Positions 6,100 to 6,183 of a stretch of 6,183 bases of DNA are shown one piece after another (the stretch's first letter is position 1; every line of letters starts with the position of its first letter). This DNA comes from Planctomycetaceae bacterium. Lineage in GTDB: Bacteria > Planctomycetota > Planctomycetia > Pirellulales > Pirellulaceae. The notes beneath the pieces were generated by a model. The model worked only from the letters and a program-made list of their open reading frames with translations, was not told the origin of the DNA and did not search any database. The DNA is taken from NCBI GenBank assembly GCA_002702965.1, contig PADE01000165.1, forward strand, positions 5,823 to 12,005, read 5' to 3'. The translations under genes and the position numbers were made by a program.

Positions 6100-6183
6100 A
6101 GTGCTTATCCCCAAGTGCTTATCCCCAAGTGCTTATCCCCAAGTGCTTATCCCCAAGTGCTTATCCCCAAGTGCTTATCCCCA
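6100..6183. repeat. Perfect 14-bp tandem repeat array, about six copies, open at the window edge
   Basis: The unit GTGCTTATCCCCAA repeats without any mismatch at 6101, 6115, 6129, 6143, 6157 and 6171; the last copy is cut one base short by the window end. The base at 6100 matches the repeat and the base at 6099 does not, so the left edge is sharp. On the minus strand the unit reads TTGGGGATAAGCAC, and three units contain stops there, so it cannot be an N-terminal extension of the operon's first gene. On the plus strand all three frames stay open, but I see no coding support. Each unit holds TTATCCCCA, one base from the DnaA box TTATCCACA. The array begins 75 bp upstream of the DUF1501 start. 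The true copy number is unknown. Confidence 0.95.

Noticed and set aside
6080..6183. Plus-strand open frame starting at ATG 6080 and running through the 14-bp array as a repeating peptide (VLIPKCLSPSAYPQ).
   Set aside because: Three 14-bp units make 42 nt with no plus-strand stop, so all three frames are open by arithmetic. There is no ribosome site and no other coding sign; it is best treated as repeat DNA.
6100..6183. CRISPR array.
   Set aside because: The 14-bp units are directly adjacent with no unique spacers and are too short for CRISPR repeats; no cas gene is present.
6100..6183. Tandem -35/-10 promoters formed by TTGGGG and GATAAG within the repeats.
   Set aside because: Spacings between these hexamers across units are 13 or 27 bases, not about 17, so no standard promoter is formed.

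Overview
The window reads as part of a planctomycete chromosome (Planctomycetota; Verrucomicrobiota is the less likely alternative). All three real genes belong to, or resemble, families greatly expanded in that phylum: a DUF1501 protein, a planctomycete-style leucine-rich-repeat (LRR) protein, and a PSCyt1/DUF1549/DUF1553 (PSCyt2/PSD1) cytochrome-type protein. All three lie on the minus strand. Nearly all of the sequence is coding, so long open frames on the plus strand are shadows.

In transcription order (right to left): positions 6183-6100 are a perfect 14-bp tandem array that runs off the window edge. Next comes a short leader with an 8-bp inverted repeat (6058-6092) and a strong Shine-Dalgarno. 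Gene 1 (6025-4754) is a DUF1501 protein with a Tat-type signal. Its stop codon overlaps the start of gene 2 in an ATGA. Gene 2 (4757-3468) is a secreted LRR plus long coiled-coil protein with a strange basic C-terminus. A 126-bp spacer follows, holding three GC-rich hairpins and a duplicated ribosome-binding segment. Gene 3 (3341-30) is an 1103-residue secreted protein with two CXXCH haem-binding motifs. Only 29 bases remain after it and they contain no terminator, so the transcript may continue out of the window.

The three genes look like one operon whose products are all exported: gene 1 by Tat, genes 2 and 3 by Sec. DUF1501 and DUF1549/DUF1553 genes are habitual neighbours in planctomycetes and are often discussed in connection with polysaccharide breakdown, but to my knowledge their biochemical activity is not settled. 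The less usual parts here are the LRR/coiled-coil protein translationally coupled between the two standard partners, a variant metal-site-like motif in the DUF1501 protein, and the 14-bp array upstream, whose unit contains a near-match to a DnaA box. No RNA genes, CRISPR array, insertion sequence or phage gene were seen.
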